A stretch of DNA of 64,000 nucleotides from a virus. Positions 36,283-45,995 of the stretch are shown piece after piece. Numbering within the stretch: position 1 is the stretch's first letter; every line of letters starts with the position of its first letter. Location: IMG/VR virus record IMGVR_UViG_3300044675_005263, positions 41,347 through 105,346 of that record; one strand, given 5' to 3'. Both the position numbers and the translations under genes were made by a program. The notes below the pieces were generated by a model, which searched no databases, was not told the DNA's origin, and saw nothing but the letters and a program-made list of their open reading frames with translations.

Positions 36283-39200
36283 GTGCGTCCTCGTTTACGC
36301 AAAATTAAAGTAAGGATTGGCGCTAAAGCCATCTCTTATATTCTTGCTGTCCCAATAACCTCTGTTATCTATGGGATACTTAACCCATCAGCCGCTATCG
36401 CTGAGGACGCAACTCCTCAAGATCAAGGAGGTACTGGAAACACTAATGCAGTATCCAGTGCGTCGTCGGAGGTGATCCCAACAGACACTTCAGTGGAACC
36501 AACGCAAGGTCCACTAGCTGAAGCGTCAACTGCTGTAGCAACAGCAGAATCTACTGTAACAACACTAGAAACAAAAATCACTCAAATTACGGAGGTAGCA
36601 GCATCAATATCAGAACTTTCTCCAGTAGTCACAGAAGCTATTCAAAATGCGACTAGCTCAGTAACAGAAGCTGATAATGCTACGCAAACAGCAAGTTCAA
36701 CAATCTCAGCAGCGGAGACAGCAGTTGCAACATCGGAAGCTGCCAATCAAACTTTGGCCCAAGCAACCTCCACAGTTGCGACCCAAACAGCAGTCGTAGA
36801 GACAGCACAGACAACTTTAACTCAAGCATCAACTGCAGTTGATACACAAGAAGCAGTAGTTACTCAAGCTGCAACAACTGCAACATCAGCTCAAGCAGAA
36901 GCAGATGCAGCAAACACATCTACAACAGTTACAGAGACTTTTGCTAATAACACAACAAGCGTTGTCACTATTACAACTGGAACAACAACTGTAACATCAT
37001 CTACAGGTAGTACAGGGGTTTCGATTGGTGGAAACTGGAATACTCCTCAAACTTCAGGATCTGGTCTTGTAATTATTAGTCCAGCAAACAATGTTGTTAT
37101 TGATGTCAATCCATCTAACACTGGAACAGTCACACAAGTTGTAATGGGTGTCTATGCTAAAAATGGCGACACACCAATCATAACAACAAATACTGATGGA
37201 ACCACAACCACAACCGTTATGGATAACAACGTATCTCCCGAGCTTCAGTCTGTTAGCTACACTACAACAGAGACTGTTACTGGTACAAACATCGACACTG
37301 TTACTATTGTAAAAGACGCTGACTATTATGTCGTAGATAACATTGTAATTACAAAAACAACCTCAGACCCAACTCTTGTAGCAGCAGCTCAGTCAGCAGC
37401 TACTACTTTATCTACAGAGCAAGCAACTCTTACAACTTTACAAACAGCAGAAGCTACTGCTACTACAGCTTTATCTACAGCTCAAAACACACTTACTACT
37501 GCTCAAACAGAACAATCTACAGCTCAGATAGTTGCAGCAACAGCTGAAACAGTTGCTACGACTGCTACTACAACTGCAGTTGCATTAGTAGAACCAGCAG
37601 TTATTGCTGTAGCAGAAGCAGTAGTTACAGTTGCCGAGACTCAAATCATTGTGGCTGCAGCAGCAGTAGAGACCGTGTCCAACACATTACAGACAGTTGT
37701 TGCATCATCAGATGCTTTGCCACTACAGAAACCAGAAATAGTTGCAGTAGTTGATGCTGCTGTAGATGCAGTTGTTGAAGCTCAGGAAGCAGTTGAAGCA
37801 GCACAGACTGCTATGGAAACAGCCACGACTCTTGCTCAGACAGCTCCTACAGTAGAAGCAGCAACAGAAGTAGTTGCAGACAAAACAGAAGTCCTAGCTC
37901 AAGCTCAAGAAGCAGTAGATGCCCAAGAAGTTGTAGTCGAAGCTGCAGCTACAACAGAAGCAGCAGCTCAAGCTGTGGTTGATTCTGCTACCTCTGCAGG
38001 GCTTAAAGTAGAGGTCTATGACGTTAATGGGCAGAACAACGCACCAACTCTTCCTGCGAATGCAGTTCCAATTCATACCACTACAGATACAAATGGAATC
38101 AACGAGCAGTGGGGTAGTGGACCAGTTGCTGGCTCTAATAGATCAGAAGATGTCATCGTCAAGTACACAGGTAATTGGACTCCTCAAACTACTGGAACTC
38201 AGTACCTACACGCATCAGCAGATGATGGGACAAGGCTTTATCTAGATGGAGAACTTGTTATAAACGATTGGTATGACAAAGGTGGAGGTGGATCTACAGC
38301 TGATGTAGAGACAACTGCTGGAGTAGGTAAAGTTTTTGAGTTTTGGTACTACGAAAATGGTGGCGGAGCTGCTGTAATTTTAATGCGCTATACAGATACT
38401 GGATGGGAAGTAATTCCTGGTTCAGAGTTTAGTACTACATCTGCCACTTCAACACAGCTAGCTACTTTGTCAGCAGCAGAAACCGTTCTTACTCAAGAGC
38501 AGGACGAGCTTGAAGTTTTAGATTTAGAGGAAGATGTTGCACAACAAAACCTAGCAGGAGCACAGCAGAATCTAGTCGTAGCTGAGCAAGCAGTTCAAGC
38601 TATGGAGACTGCAGTAGTTCTAGCTCAGATAGCAATTACAGAAACAGTTGAAGCAATTTCAGCTGTACAAACTGCACAGACAGTAGTTCAACAAGAAGTT
38701 ATTCTTCAGAGCCCTATTGGAGCTCCAAGTAATATTGTTGTTACTCAACTAAGTAATGGTGATGTCCAAGTTTCGTGGGATCCACCAACAGGTGTAATCA
38801 CACCAGAACGTTACGCAATCTCTTGGTCTATCGGAGGTAGCGGTTGGGGTGTAGCAACTGGTAACGCAGGAGATGCTAATGCTTTAAACACAACCATTGT
38901 TCTTTCAGCAGCTTTGTTTGAAAGCACTGGTGGGTTAGATAATACTTATCAAATATCTGTTAGATCAGATAACGATTCTCTTGCTAAATATTCAGACATA
39001 GTTGCTACTCAAGTTTTTGTTGATGACCTAACTCCTCCACCTCCTCCACCTCCTCCTGTAGAACCAGAACCTGAAGAACCACCAACTATTGACCCACCTG
39101 TGGAACCAGAACCAGAAGAACCTCCAGCTGAAGAACCTCCAGCTGAAGAACCTCCAGCTGAAGAACCTCCAGCTGAAGAACCTCCTGCAGAAGAACCTCC

Positions 39201-40092
39201 AGCTGAAGAACCTCCAGCAGAAGAACCTCCAGCAGAAGAGCCACCTGCAGAAGAGCCACCTGCAGAAGAACCTCCAGCTGAAGAACCTCCAGCTGAAGAA
39301 CCTCCTGCAGAAGAACCTCCAGCTGAAGAACCTCCAGCAGAAGAGCCACCTGCAGAAGAGCCACCTGCAGAAGAGCCACCTGCAGAAGAACCTCCAGCTG
39401 AAGAACCTCCAGCAGAAGAGCCACCTGCAGAAGAACCTCCAGCAGAAACTACAGAAGAAGAGATTGATGCTGCTGTAGAAGATGTTATTAGTGATGGCAA
39501 GTTAAGTGCTGCTGACGCTGAAGAAATTCTTGATGCTCTTAATGCAGATGGAGAAATTACTAAAGACGAAGTTAACAATCTTTCTGATGCTTTAGCTGCT
39601 GATGGAAAATTGACAGAAGCTGAAAAAGACCTTGTCGCAGATGCTCTTATTGAGTCAGTTGCACCAGGCGAAACTTTGACTAAAGAACAGATCCAAGATG
39701 CTGGAATTGAGTATCAAGACCTACCTCCAGAGACTCCTGTCGAGGTACGTCAAGACGAGAATGGTAACGAAATTATCATTATCGCTGAGGTAGCAGCAGC
39801 GCTAGAATTGATTGCTGATCCAGGCGCATTGGTAGATGCAATATTTACTGACCCTGCACAAGCGTTACTTGCATTGACAAGTCTTGGTGCAGATATGTCT
39901 GAAGAAGAACGTGAAGAAGCAGAGAAAATGGTTTTAGCTACAGTTGTTGTAGGACAAGCAGTGGCAGCTGCTGTAGCGGTAGCAGGAACAGCTACAGGCG
40001 GTACTGGAGCACCTAGCGGTGGTAGCAGTGGCGGCGGGTCAGGCGGAGGAGCTCCGTCTGGAGGATCGGCAACGAGAAGGAGAAAGCCATGA
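36283..40092 (+). CDS. Giant secreted multidomain protein (PA14, FN3, proline repeats)
   Basis: 1269 aa, GTG start. A signal peptide: basic RPRLRKIKVR, hydrophobic 'AISYILAVPITSVIYGIL', cleavage AIA|ED near residue 40. Residues about 50-570: alanine/threonine-rich coiled coil. About 573-710: PA14 domain (DDGTRLYLDGELVINDW). About 812-905: fibronectin III. About 917-1056: proline-rich stalk with about 22 EEPPA repeats. About 1058-1123: EF-hand-like helical repeats (DGKLTEAEKD). About 1217-1240: hydrophobic stretch, then glycine-rich and RRRKP end. It looks like a surface-anchored adhesin rather than a virion protein, odd in a phage. Possible roles: altering the infected cell surface or blocking other phages. 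Confidence 0.85.
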   Translation: MRPRLRKIKVRIGAKAISYILAVPITSVIYGILNPSAAIAEDATPQDQGGTGNTNAVSSASSEVIPTDTSVEPTQGPLAEASTAVATAESTVTTLETKITQITEVAASISELSPVVTEAIQNATSSVTEADNATQTASSTISAAETAVATSEAANQTLAQATSTVATQTAVVETAQTTLTQASTAVDTQEAVVTQAATTATSAQAEADAANTSTTVTETFANNTTSVVTITTGTTTVTSSTGSTGVSIGGNWNTPQTSGSGLVIISPANNVVIDVNPSNTGTVTQVVMGVYAKNGDTPIITTNTDGTTTTTVMDNNVSPELQSVSYTTTETVTGTNIDTVTIVKDADYYVVDNIVITKTTSDPTLVAAAQSAATTLSTEQATLTTLQTAEATATTALSTAQNTLTTAQTEQSTAQIVAATAETVATTATTTAVALVEPAVIAVAEAVVTVAETQIIVAAAAVETVSNTLQTVVASSDALPLQKPEIVAVVDAAVDAVVEAQEAVEAAQTAMETATTLAQTAPTVEAATEVVADKTEVLAQAQEAVDAQEVVVEAAATTEAAAQAVVDSATSAGLKVEVYDVNGQNNAPTLPANAVPIHTTTDTNGINEQWGSGPVAGSNRSEDVIVKYTGNWTPQTTGTQYLHASADDGTRLYLDGELVINDWYDKGGGGSTADVETTAGVGKVFEFWYYENGGGAAVILMRYTDTGWEVIPGSEFSTTSATSTQLATLSAAETVLTQEQDELEVLDLEEDVAQQNLAGAQQNLVVAEQAVQAMETAVVLAQIAITETVEAISAVQTAQTVVQQEVILQSPIGAPSNIVVTQLSNGDVQVSWDPPTGVITPERYAISWSIGGSGWGVATGNAGDANALNTTIVLSAALFESTGGLDNTYQISVRSDNDSLAKYSDIVATQVFVDDLTPPPPPPPPVEPEPEEPPTIDPPVEPEPEEPPAEEPPAEEPPAEEPPAEEPPAEEPPAEEPPAEEPPAEEPPAEEPPAEEPPAEEPPAEEPPAEEPPAEEPPAEEPPAEEPPAEEPPAEEPPAEEPPAEEPPAEEPPAETTEEEIDAAVEDVISDGKLSAADAEEILDALNADGEITKDEVNNLSDALAADGKLTEAEKDLVADALIESVAPGETLTKEQIQDAGIEYQDLPPETPVEVRQDENGNEIIIIAEVAAALELIADPGALVDAIFTDPAQALLALTSLGADMSEEEREEAEKMVLATVVVGQAVAAAVAVAGTATGGTGAPSGGSSGGGSGGGAPSGGSATRRRKP
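39115..39446 (+). repeat. Tandem 15-bp repeat encoding EEPPA
   Basis: About 22 near-identical 15-bp units (GAAGAACCTCCAGCT-type, with synonymous changes) form a prolonged stalk. Copy number is prone to change by slippage or recombination. Confidence 0.9.
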
Positions 40093-40265
40093 AGGACTTC
40101 CTAAGAGATGTCATTGATCAGGTCTGGACCTTGCTAGGCATGTTTATTGCTTGGCTAGTCCTTGATGGATCTGCAAAGACAATCGTGGGCTATGCCATCA
40201 TTTTTGCGATGGTTGTTTGGTGGGCCACATACCCACTCCGCAACGCTCGTGATGATGACGAATAG
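40089..40265 (+). CDS. Two-span small membrane protein, 58 aa
   Basis: MKDFLRDVIDQVWTLLGMFI... with helices about 10-26 and 30-47 and an acidic tail RDDDE. GAAGGAGAAAGCC precedes the ATG, which overlaps the stop of the giant gene. Pattern resembles small phage membrane proteins annotated as holin-like (recalled). May assist localisation of the giant protein or lysis. Confidence 0.7.
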   Translation: MKDFLRDVIDQVWTLLGMFIAWLVLDGSAKTIVGYAIIFAMVVWWATYPLRNARDDDE

Positions 40266-40271
40266 CCCTAC

Positions 40272-40301
40272 TTGACTTATCCTACTACTTATGTCTAGAA
40301 T
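40272..40301 (+). promoter_or_regulatory. Sigma-70-type promoter for terminase genes
   Basis: TTGACT (40272-40277), 18-nt spacer, TAGAAT (40296-40301). Drives the HTH gene and TerL. One of the few clear -35/-10 pairs in the rightward block. Confidence 0.7.
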
Positions 40302-40339
40302 AGACTCTGACACATGCCAGAGACATAATTGGAGACATA

Positions 40340-40798
40340 ATGAACGCAGAGCTTGTACAAGAGTATAAAGCAAAGATCGAACCAATCCTACCTTTGGCCA
40401 AAAAAGCTTTTGGCTCAAGAGAGCAAAAAACCCCCGCTCACGATGCAAGTCGTGAGTATACGAGACTGTTAATTGAGTTTCACAAGCGTGGCGGAAGCCT
40501 TCCAAAGCTAGCAAAAGAACTTAAGGTTGCTTACGCTGGAGTGCGCCGTCGTGTTGTAATGGATGATGTTGCTGTATCACGAGAGAAGACTTCTATTCGT
40601 TTGACACCAGAACAAGTTCAAGAAGCAGCTAAACGTGTAGTAAACGCAAAAAATGAAAGCGTAGATGCTTATCACGATCAATTAGCTAAGGAATACCAAT
40701 CTGGTATTTCTCTCTCAAATCTTGCAAAAGCAATGGGCTTAAGTTCCGCAGCACCTCTATACTATGGAGTACAAAGAAGTCTTCAGCGCATAGGTTAG
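40340..40798 (+). CDS. Candidate small terminase / HTH protein, 152 aa
   Basis: Two helix-turn-helix-like segments: GSLPKLAKELKVAYAGVRRR (about 52-71) and GISLSNLAKAMGLSSAAPLY (about 121-140). It directly precedes the large terminase with a 6-nt gap, where small terminases usually lie. SD GGAGACATA. No close family recalled; the 312-aa gene at 13954 is an alternative small-terminase candidate. Confidence 0.7.
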   Translation: MNAELVQEYKAKIEPILPLAKKAFGSREQKTPAHDASREYTRLLIEFHKRGGSLPKLAKELKVAYAGVRRRVVMDDVAVSREKTSIRLTPEQVQEAAKRVVNAKNESVDAYHDQLAKEYQSGISLSNLAKAMGLSSAAPLYYGVQRSLQRIG

Positions 40799-40804
40799 GT
40801 AGTA

Positions 40805-42214
40805 ATGGCTAAAAGCATGATGGAGCACATTGCTCTTCTTCCAGAAGAAGAACGCAATGCAATTTTGGCTGATCTTGATATGGAACACGTTAAGTGGGAC
40901 TGGCGTATGTGGGGTCGACCAGAACAGATTGCTCCTGAAGGCGATTGGAATATTTGGATTTATCTTGCAGGACGTGGAGCGGGTAAGACCCGCTCTGCGT
41001 CCGAATGGGTAAGAGAGCAAGCAAGATACACAACAACAGGTCAACGACGTTTTGCATTAGTTGCTCGTACTGCAGCAGATGTGCGTGACGTTATTGTTGA
41101 AGGTGAATCAGGAATTATGAATGTGACGCCACCAAGTGAGCGTCCATTATACGAACCATCAAAGCGCCGACTAACTTGGCCTAATGGGAATACCGCAACA
41201 TGTTTTACCGCAGATGAACCAGACTCACTTCGTGGTCCGCAGTTCACTCATGCTTGGGGCGACGAGATTGCAGCATGGAGACAAACTCCAGATGCTGCTG
41301 GTATGACTGCTTTTGATAACTTGCGTGTTGGTACTCGTCTTGGAGCATCTCCACAGATTATGGTCACTACAACACCAAAGCGTGTTCCACTTTTGTACTC
41401 ACTTATGTCAGAAGCAGAAAAAACTGGCAAGGTTGTAATTAGTCGTGGTAGCACAATGGATAACGCTGGAAACCTTAGCTCAACATATCTTGACACAATT
41501 ACTGGCGTATATGCTGGAACTAGACTTGCTGCTCAGGAACTTTACGGCGAAATGCTTTCAGATGTTGAAGGTGCTTTGTGGACTATTGAAATGATCGAAG
41601 CATCACGGCACGGAGTCCTTCCACCGCAAGCACCGTTGCGTGTTATCGGTGTTGACCCGTCTGTTGCAGAAAATCCACGAGATGAATGTGGAATTGTAGT
41701 TTGTGCTTCTACTGCAGATAGAGATCTTTATAAGCGTCACGCTTGGGTACTTGAAGACGCATCTGTTTTAGGTTCACCTGAAGTTTGGGCTAATAAAGTT
41801 GTTGAGATGGCTAGACGTTGGGGTTGTCCAGTAGTAGCTGAAGTAAATCAAGGTGGAGCGCTAGTTCGTCAAGCGATTAATGCTATTGATCCAAATGTTA
41901 AAGTTTTAGAAGTCCATTCGAAGTATGGTAAGGCACTTCGTGCTGAGCCTACGGTTCTTGCATATGAGCAAGGTCGTGTTCATCACATTGGCTACTTAGC
42001 TGATCTTGAGTCGCAAATGACAGCGTGGATTCCAGGAGATTCAAAATCTCCAGACCGTGTAGATGCACTAGTACATGCACTCACCGCATTAATGATTAAA
42101 CCACCTGAAGGTTTTACTGGTGGCCGCATTACCGCAAAGTCTCCATCCGCAAGAAGACTTCCACCGTTTAGAGGTGGCGGAGGTGGAGCTAGGGTGTTTA
42201 GTCCTAAAGGCTAG
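40805..42214 (+). CDS. terL: Terminase large subunit
   Basis: 469 aa. ATPase: Walker A GRGAGKT (56-62), Walker B 'HAWGDEI'. C-terminal RNase H-like nuclease: 'VIGVDPSVAENPRDECGIVV' and late acidic residues (DRVDALVHAL). It packages DNA into the prohead and cuts the concatemer. Length and 'RMWGRPEQIAPEG...WIYLAGRGAGKT' motif match common phage TerL of the large-terminase_6 type. Confidence 0.95.
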   Translation: MAKSMMEHIALLPEEERNAILADLDMEHVKWDWRMWGRPEQIAPEGDWNIWIYLAGRGAGKTRSASEWVREQARYTTTGQRRFALVARTAADVRDVIVEGESGIMNVTPPSERPLYEPSKRRLTWPNGNTATCFTADEPDSLRGPQFTHAWGDEIAAWRQTPDAAGMTAFDNLRVGTRLGASPQIMVTTTPKRVPLLYSLMSEAEKTGKVVISRGSTMDNAGNLSSTYLDTITGVYAGTRLAAQELYGEMLSDVEGALWTIEMIEASRHGVLPPQAPLRVIGVDPSVAENPRDECGIVVCASTADRDLYKRHAWVLEDASVLGSPEVWANKVVEMARRWGCPVVAEVNQGGALVRQAINAIDPNVKVLEVHSKYGKALRAEPTVLAYEQGRVHHIGYLADLESQMTAWIPGDSKSPDRVDALVHALTALMIKPPEGFTGGRITAKSPSARRLPPFRGGGGGARVFSPKG

Positions 42215-42615
42215 TTAGATAGTTTTCTTTTAGCTGCAAGCTCTTCAAAGTTTTTAACTTTTGTATCTCCTAGATATCCCCAAGCATAGCCATCGGCAAC
42301 AAGAGCTTCGTTAACAGACTTCTCTGCACCATCTAAAAAGATCCAACCAAGAATGCGCCCATATTTTTCTGAGCTATCTGGGAGCTCTGTTCTAATAACA
42401 ACTAGCTCAGCTTTGCTAAGCACATCTTTAAGACGCTGCTTTGACTCAAGACCAAGAGCTTTTTCCATCTTGTCTTTTGTTCGTGACTCTGGGGTATCAA
42501 TTCCAGCAAGGCGAACCCTCTGCGAGTAGGAAATGTTAAACCCTAGATCAAGCTCGACATCAATGGTATCCCCATCAACAACGCCAGTTACTTTCTTTAC
42601 ACGGTATTCATACAT
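42211..42615 (-). CDS. Thermonuclease (SNase) family nuclease
   Basis: 134 aa. R35, E43 (RLAGIDTPE) and R87 (YGRILG) fall at the same numbers as the catalytic residues of staphylococcal nuclease, and DGDT (14-17) supplies metal ligands. No signal peptide, so it acts inside the cell, perhaps to degrade host DNA or RNA. Minus strand; TATCTT 7 nt upstream suggests a leaderless start. Overlaps the TerL stop by 4 nt. Confidence 0.93.
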   Translation of the reverse strand: MYEYRVKKVTGVVDGDTIDVELDLGFNISYSQRVRLAGIDTPESRTKDKMEKALGLESKQRLKDVLSKAELVVIRTELPDSSEKYGRILGWIFLDGAEKSVNEALVADGYAWGYLGDTKVKNFEELAAKRKLSN

Positions 42616-42648
42616 ACCATAAAAGATACAGTAACTGGCAAATGGTGA

Positions 42649-45306
42649 TTATCTAATATATCTAGTTGCTTCCATCCAATTGACGTCTCCATGGATGTTA
42701 GTAGGGACTGGTGCTGGAGCTTTATACATTCCATGCACAACTGCCTTAGCACCGCTTCCTTCAACTCTTAGATTACGCTCACGGAGCTTACGGTCAAATC
42801 CAATCTGAGTAAGTGGACGCTCTCCACGATCCTCACTCCAGTTACGATAATGGAGGAATAGTGCCTTAACTAGGATACTTGTACCCTCAACTTTAACAGT
42901 TTCCTCATCTAAGAATAAAGCAATTCGATCCTCATTCTTACGATACATCTCTGCAGCTTCAGATACGACTTTGCACCAACCAAGACCATCTCTTTGACTA
43001 GAGCCAAGAACCTTCATCGCTCCTTCTACTGCCCACGAGAAGATTGCTGGGAGACCACCTTCTGGATCGAATAAGTATTCTTTTAAGGTTGGGTCTGAGT
43101 GCTCAGGAGTTTTTAACATCGGGATTGGTCGGATACGACGCCACATAGCATCATCAGTAATGATTGGTCTGTGGTTAGTTGTAATCCATACTTTAATTTG
43201 AGACTTAAATGTAAATGGCTTTTCTCCTGGAGAACGAGCAGTAATTTCTTCTGAACCAGTTAGTTTCTTAACCGAGTTCTCTTTTAACCGTTCGTTGTCT
43301 GGAAGCTCATCTACCCAAGCTAATCTGCGTCCACGCATTTCAGCCCAGTGGTAAAGATCTGTATTGTGATTAGAGCCACCATCTGCTGCTAGAACTCCAG
43401 AGTCCATAGCGTATGCATACTGACTACTACCCAAACACTTAACAATAGACTCGACAAGAGTGTTTTTACCAGAACCTGCAGGACCGTAAACTAAAAACAT
43501 TAAGTCATATTGATTGTGACCTGTCATTGAATATCCAGCAGCACGCTGGAGCCAATCCTGAAACTCTTTATCTCCATCTGTAGCAAAGTCTAAAAATTGT
43601 TGCCAACGCATATTAGTTAAGCCACGAGTATATGCAACAGGTGCACGCTTTGTTATATAAAGATCTGGACGACCCTTAAGCAACTCTCCAGTACGAAGAT
43701 CAACAACACCATTAAGAGTTCCAATTAAATTAGGATCGGCATCCCACTTCTCAACATCTACACGAATTCGTGGATCTGAGTTTGCATTCTTGACAGCAGC
43801 TTTTAGTCTTGCTTCAGACTTTGCTTGAGCAGCCCACGCAATTACTTGAGTTTGATCTTCTGGCTTATAGCGACCAGTCTCTGTTGCAACTAATGCACCA
43901 AGTTTTTTAGCAGTCTCTTGCATATGCAGTTCTTCTGCATCTGGCTTCCAGTAACCATTGCTCCACACAAACCAACCAAGGCTAGGTGTGTAGCGAAGTG
44001 CTTGACCAAATGAGTCAATTAAACGACGACCGTTACCAGTGTCGGATAGCGAACGACCCTTCCAATCAGGTCCTCTATCTTCTTCATTAATTGCATCTTG
44101 ATCGAATACAGCTCCCATATTACGATTAGATGATGCTTCTTCTAAAGACATTCCATCTTTGATTGATTCAGAAACCTTACCGCCAATAGTTCCCGGCAAA
44201 TTATAAGTATCGCTATCAGAAGAATAAACATCAATATTATGCTTTGGTCCTGGATATACAACTCCAGTAAGTGCAGTCAGTCCAGTATTTTCAGAAGAGT
44301 TCTTCTCTCTTTCAGTATTTTCAACCATAAGACGTGCATGGTCCGAAGCACCAGGCCAAATCTTATCAATCATGGGGTGCTTTATAACAAAATCAATAGC
44401 TCGCTCGGTGTGCATGATGACAGAGTTCTTTCCATCTAATGGCATCGGTGGACGAACCTTTTCGCCATTGAAACGAATCATAAATGAAATAAGAGCTTCA
44501 CGACCTACTGGTGTATGTACTGGAAACTTATTAGCAAGGGAGCAAGCAAGTTGAAAAAGCTTTACAGCTCTTTCACCTTCATCTATACCCGAGTTAAGAA
44601 TCCCATCTACATCTACTCCTTGACTCACTGAATCTTCTAAAAGCGAATCCCAGTCTGCAGTTTGGTATTTGTTGCTACCAGAAACTTTTCTATTTTTTCT
44701 AATAGGTATAAGTAGTTCTTCTGGTGCCTCTGCCATGGGAATTGCCCAAGGTTCTTTACCTTCTACCCATTCATATGTAATCCCAGAAAAGTGACGTGAT
44801 GGAGATATAAGAACATATCCGTTATGTTTTACGTCAATACCTTTAAATCCAAGAGAAGACAGATTTCCAATTAAAGATTCACCTTCATCACATTTGTAAA
44901 ACAAATGACGACCACGAATTATTTTCCCACCAATTTCATATTGACCTGTAGTTGCCTCAACTGTTGGAGGAAGCGCACCATCTACATATGCTTCAAATTT
45001 GTCATATGCAGTATCTCCACCAGAACGTGGATCAATATCAATTACAAGAAAACCAGAAGCTTTACAATTTACGCCAACATTGTATTCAGCATTTGTTTCC
45101 CACCAAGTATGTACTTTTGCTATGTCAGAACTTGATTCAACATTCCAAGCATTAATAGCTGGGTGTTTTCCAATATCTTTGGATTCCATGTGAGACTGAC
45201 CGCATGTACAGCGACCATCAACAATGCCGTGACAAGGAAGAATTTCCCAACCATTTGCTGCATACCATGCAGTTGCCTTCTTAAATCTATCGGCGTTTGT
45301 TGTCAC
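42649..45306 (-). CDS. Prim-Pol primase / SF3 (D5-type) helicase
   Basis: 885 aa, GTG start with GGAAAGGATC upstream. The N-terminal Prim-Pol domain has VIDIDPRSGG (D90, D92) and 'GRHLFYK', 'YVLISPSRH'. The C-terminal D5/SF3 helicase has Walker A GPAGSGKNT (about 608-616), Walker B 'RRLAWVDELPD' and sensor 'VWITTNHRP' with arginine finger 'MWRRIRPIPM'. Also a conserved C25/C33/C35 cluster near the start. It primes and unwinds DNA for phage replication. It faces against the surrounding genes. Confidence 0.93.
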   Translation of the reverse strand: MTTNADRFKKATAWYAANGWEILPCHGIVDGRCTCGQSHMESKDIGKHPAINAWNVESSSDIAKVHTWWETNAEYNVGVNCKASGFLVIDIDPRSGGDTAYDKFEAYVDGALPPTVEATTGQYEIGGKIIRGRHLFYKCDEGESLIGNLSSLGFKGIDVKHNGYVLISPSRHFSGITYEWVEGKEPWAIPMAEAPEELLIPIRKNRKVSGSNKYQTADWDSLLEDSVSQGVDVDGILNSGIDEGERAVKLFQLACSLANKFPVHTPVGREALISFMIRFNGEKVRPPMPLDGKNSVIMHTERAIDFVIKHPMIDKIWPGASDHARLMVENTEREKNSSENTGLTALTGVVYPGPKHNIDVYSSDSDTYNLPGTIGGKVSESIKDGMSLEEASSNRNMGAVFDQDAINEEDRGPDWKGRSLSDTGNGRRLIDSFGQALRYTPSLGWFVWSNGYWKPDAEELHMQETAKKLGALVATETGRYKPEDQTQVIAWAAQAKSEARLKAAVKNANSDPRIRVDVEKWDADPNLIGTLNGVVDLRTGELLKGRPDLYITKRAPVAYTRGLTNMRWQQFLDFATDGDKEFQDWLQRAAGYSMTGHNQYDLMFLVYGPAGSGKNTLVESIVKCLGSSQYAYAMDSGVLAADGGSNHNTDLYHWAEMRGRRLAWVDELPDNERLKENSVKKLTGSEEITARSPGEKPFTFKSQIKVWITTNHRPIITDDAMWRRIRPIPMLKTPEHSDPTLKEYLFDPEGGLPAIFSWAVEGAMKVLGSSQRDGLGWCKVVSEAAEMYRKNEDRIALFLDEETVKVEGTSILVKALFLHYRNWSEDRGERPLTQIGFDRKLRERNLRVEGSGAKAVVHGMYKAPAPVPTNIHGDVNWMEATRYIR

Positions 45307-45503
45307 TAACTGATCCTTTCCCTTGGTCTATGGCGTCACCTTATCAATAGAACCACAATAGGTAAAGGACCCAAGGTCTAGGATTTTCTGGCGTAAGAAT
45401 AAGTATACATCAGACCCAAAGAAAAACCTATGTAGGCTCAAAAGCAGTTATACTATATCTACTATACCCTTCTATATAGTCTTCTTAGGTCTGGAGAGAT
45501 TCC
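45307..45503. promoter_or_regulatory. Divergent promoter region with ACTATAC words
   Basis: Separates the replicase (minus) and the gene at 45504 (plus). AT-rich stretch GTTATACTATATCTACTATA near 45449, similar to the 17.4-17.7 kb region. Likely shared promoter/operator. Confidence 0.5.
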
Positions 45504-45839
45504 GTGTCTGATATGTCTGTGCTTACTACTATCATGTTAGTTATTGGAACTGTCACGGCAGTAGGCGCTTTTATGTTCAGCATCTATAAAATTGCTAAGA
45601 GGGTAGATCAAGCAATTGGCGTAGATGCTCAAGGAAAAACCCTTTCTGAGCGTATGTCAAGAGTAGAGCACCAGCTTTGGGAAAATGGTGGCGGATCGCT
45701 TAAAGATCAGGTAAATGATGTACAGAAATGTCAGACAGAGATGAATGCCAAAATGGGTGTAATTGAGGGATTGCTTTTAGCAATGGTTGAGCCTAAGCCA
45801 AAAAGGTCTCGTAAAGCAAATTTAAATATCGTAGAGTAA
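45504..45839 (+). CDS. Membrane-anchored coiled-coil protein, 111 aa
   Basis: GTG start after GGAGAGATTCC. One N-terminal membrane helix (about 5-27), then a heptad-rich helix (ERMSRVEHQLWENGG, KDQVNDVQKCQTEMNAKMG) and a basic tail (PKPKRSRKA). The pattern 'TM + coiled coil, LSERMSRVEHQLW' resembles DUF2746-like phage proteins found near lysis genes. Role unproven. Confidence 0.7.
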   Translation: MSDMSVLTTIMLVIGTVTAVGAFMFSIYKIAKRVDQAIGVDAQGKTLSERMSRVEHQLWENGGGSLKDQVNDVQKCQTEMNAKMGVIEGLLLAMVEPKPKRSRKANLNIVE

Positions 45840-45995
45840 AACAATACTTTTTTAAAGCACTTTTATTTTAAGTGCGACACGCCAACTTCCCATAGTCAAA
45901 CTCTAAAAGTAGTGGTAATGTTATCTGCTATCTAACCTGTCGAGTTATCTTTTACTTTAGGGTTAGTACAAACTCTACTTTATAGGAGATAAATA
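45840..45995. other. Intergenic region with hairpin
   Basis: GCACTT-TTATTTT-AAGTGC hairpin at about 45857-45875 (no T tail), then AT-rich sequence with a TTTATAGGAG box before the next start. I see no gene. Confidence 0.4.

Noticed and set aside
39009-39578. Minus-strand 189-codon frame of GGSSA repeats
   Set aside because: Antisense of the EEPPA tract, where the repeated codons keep the opposite frame open; no ribosome site.
40300-40325. Hairpin TCTG...CAGA before the small-terminase candidate
   Set aside because: Only four base pairs; too weak to call a regulatory structure.
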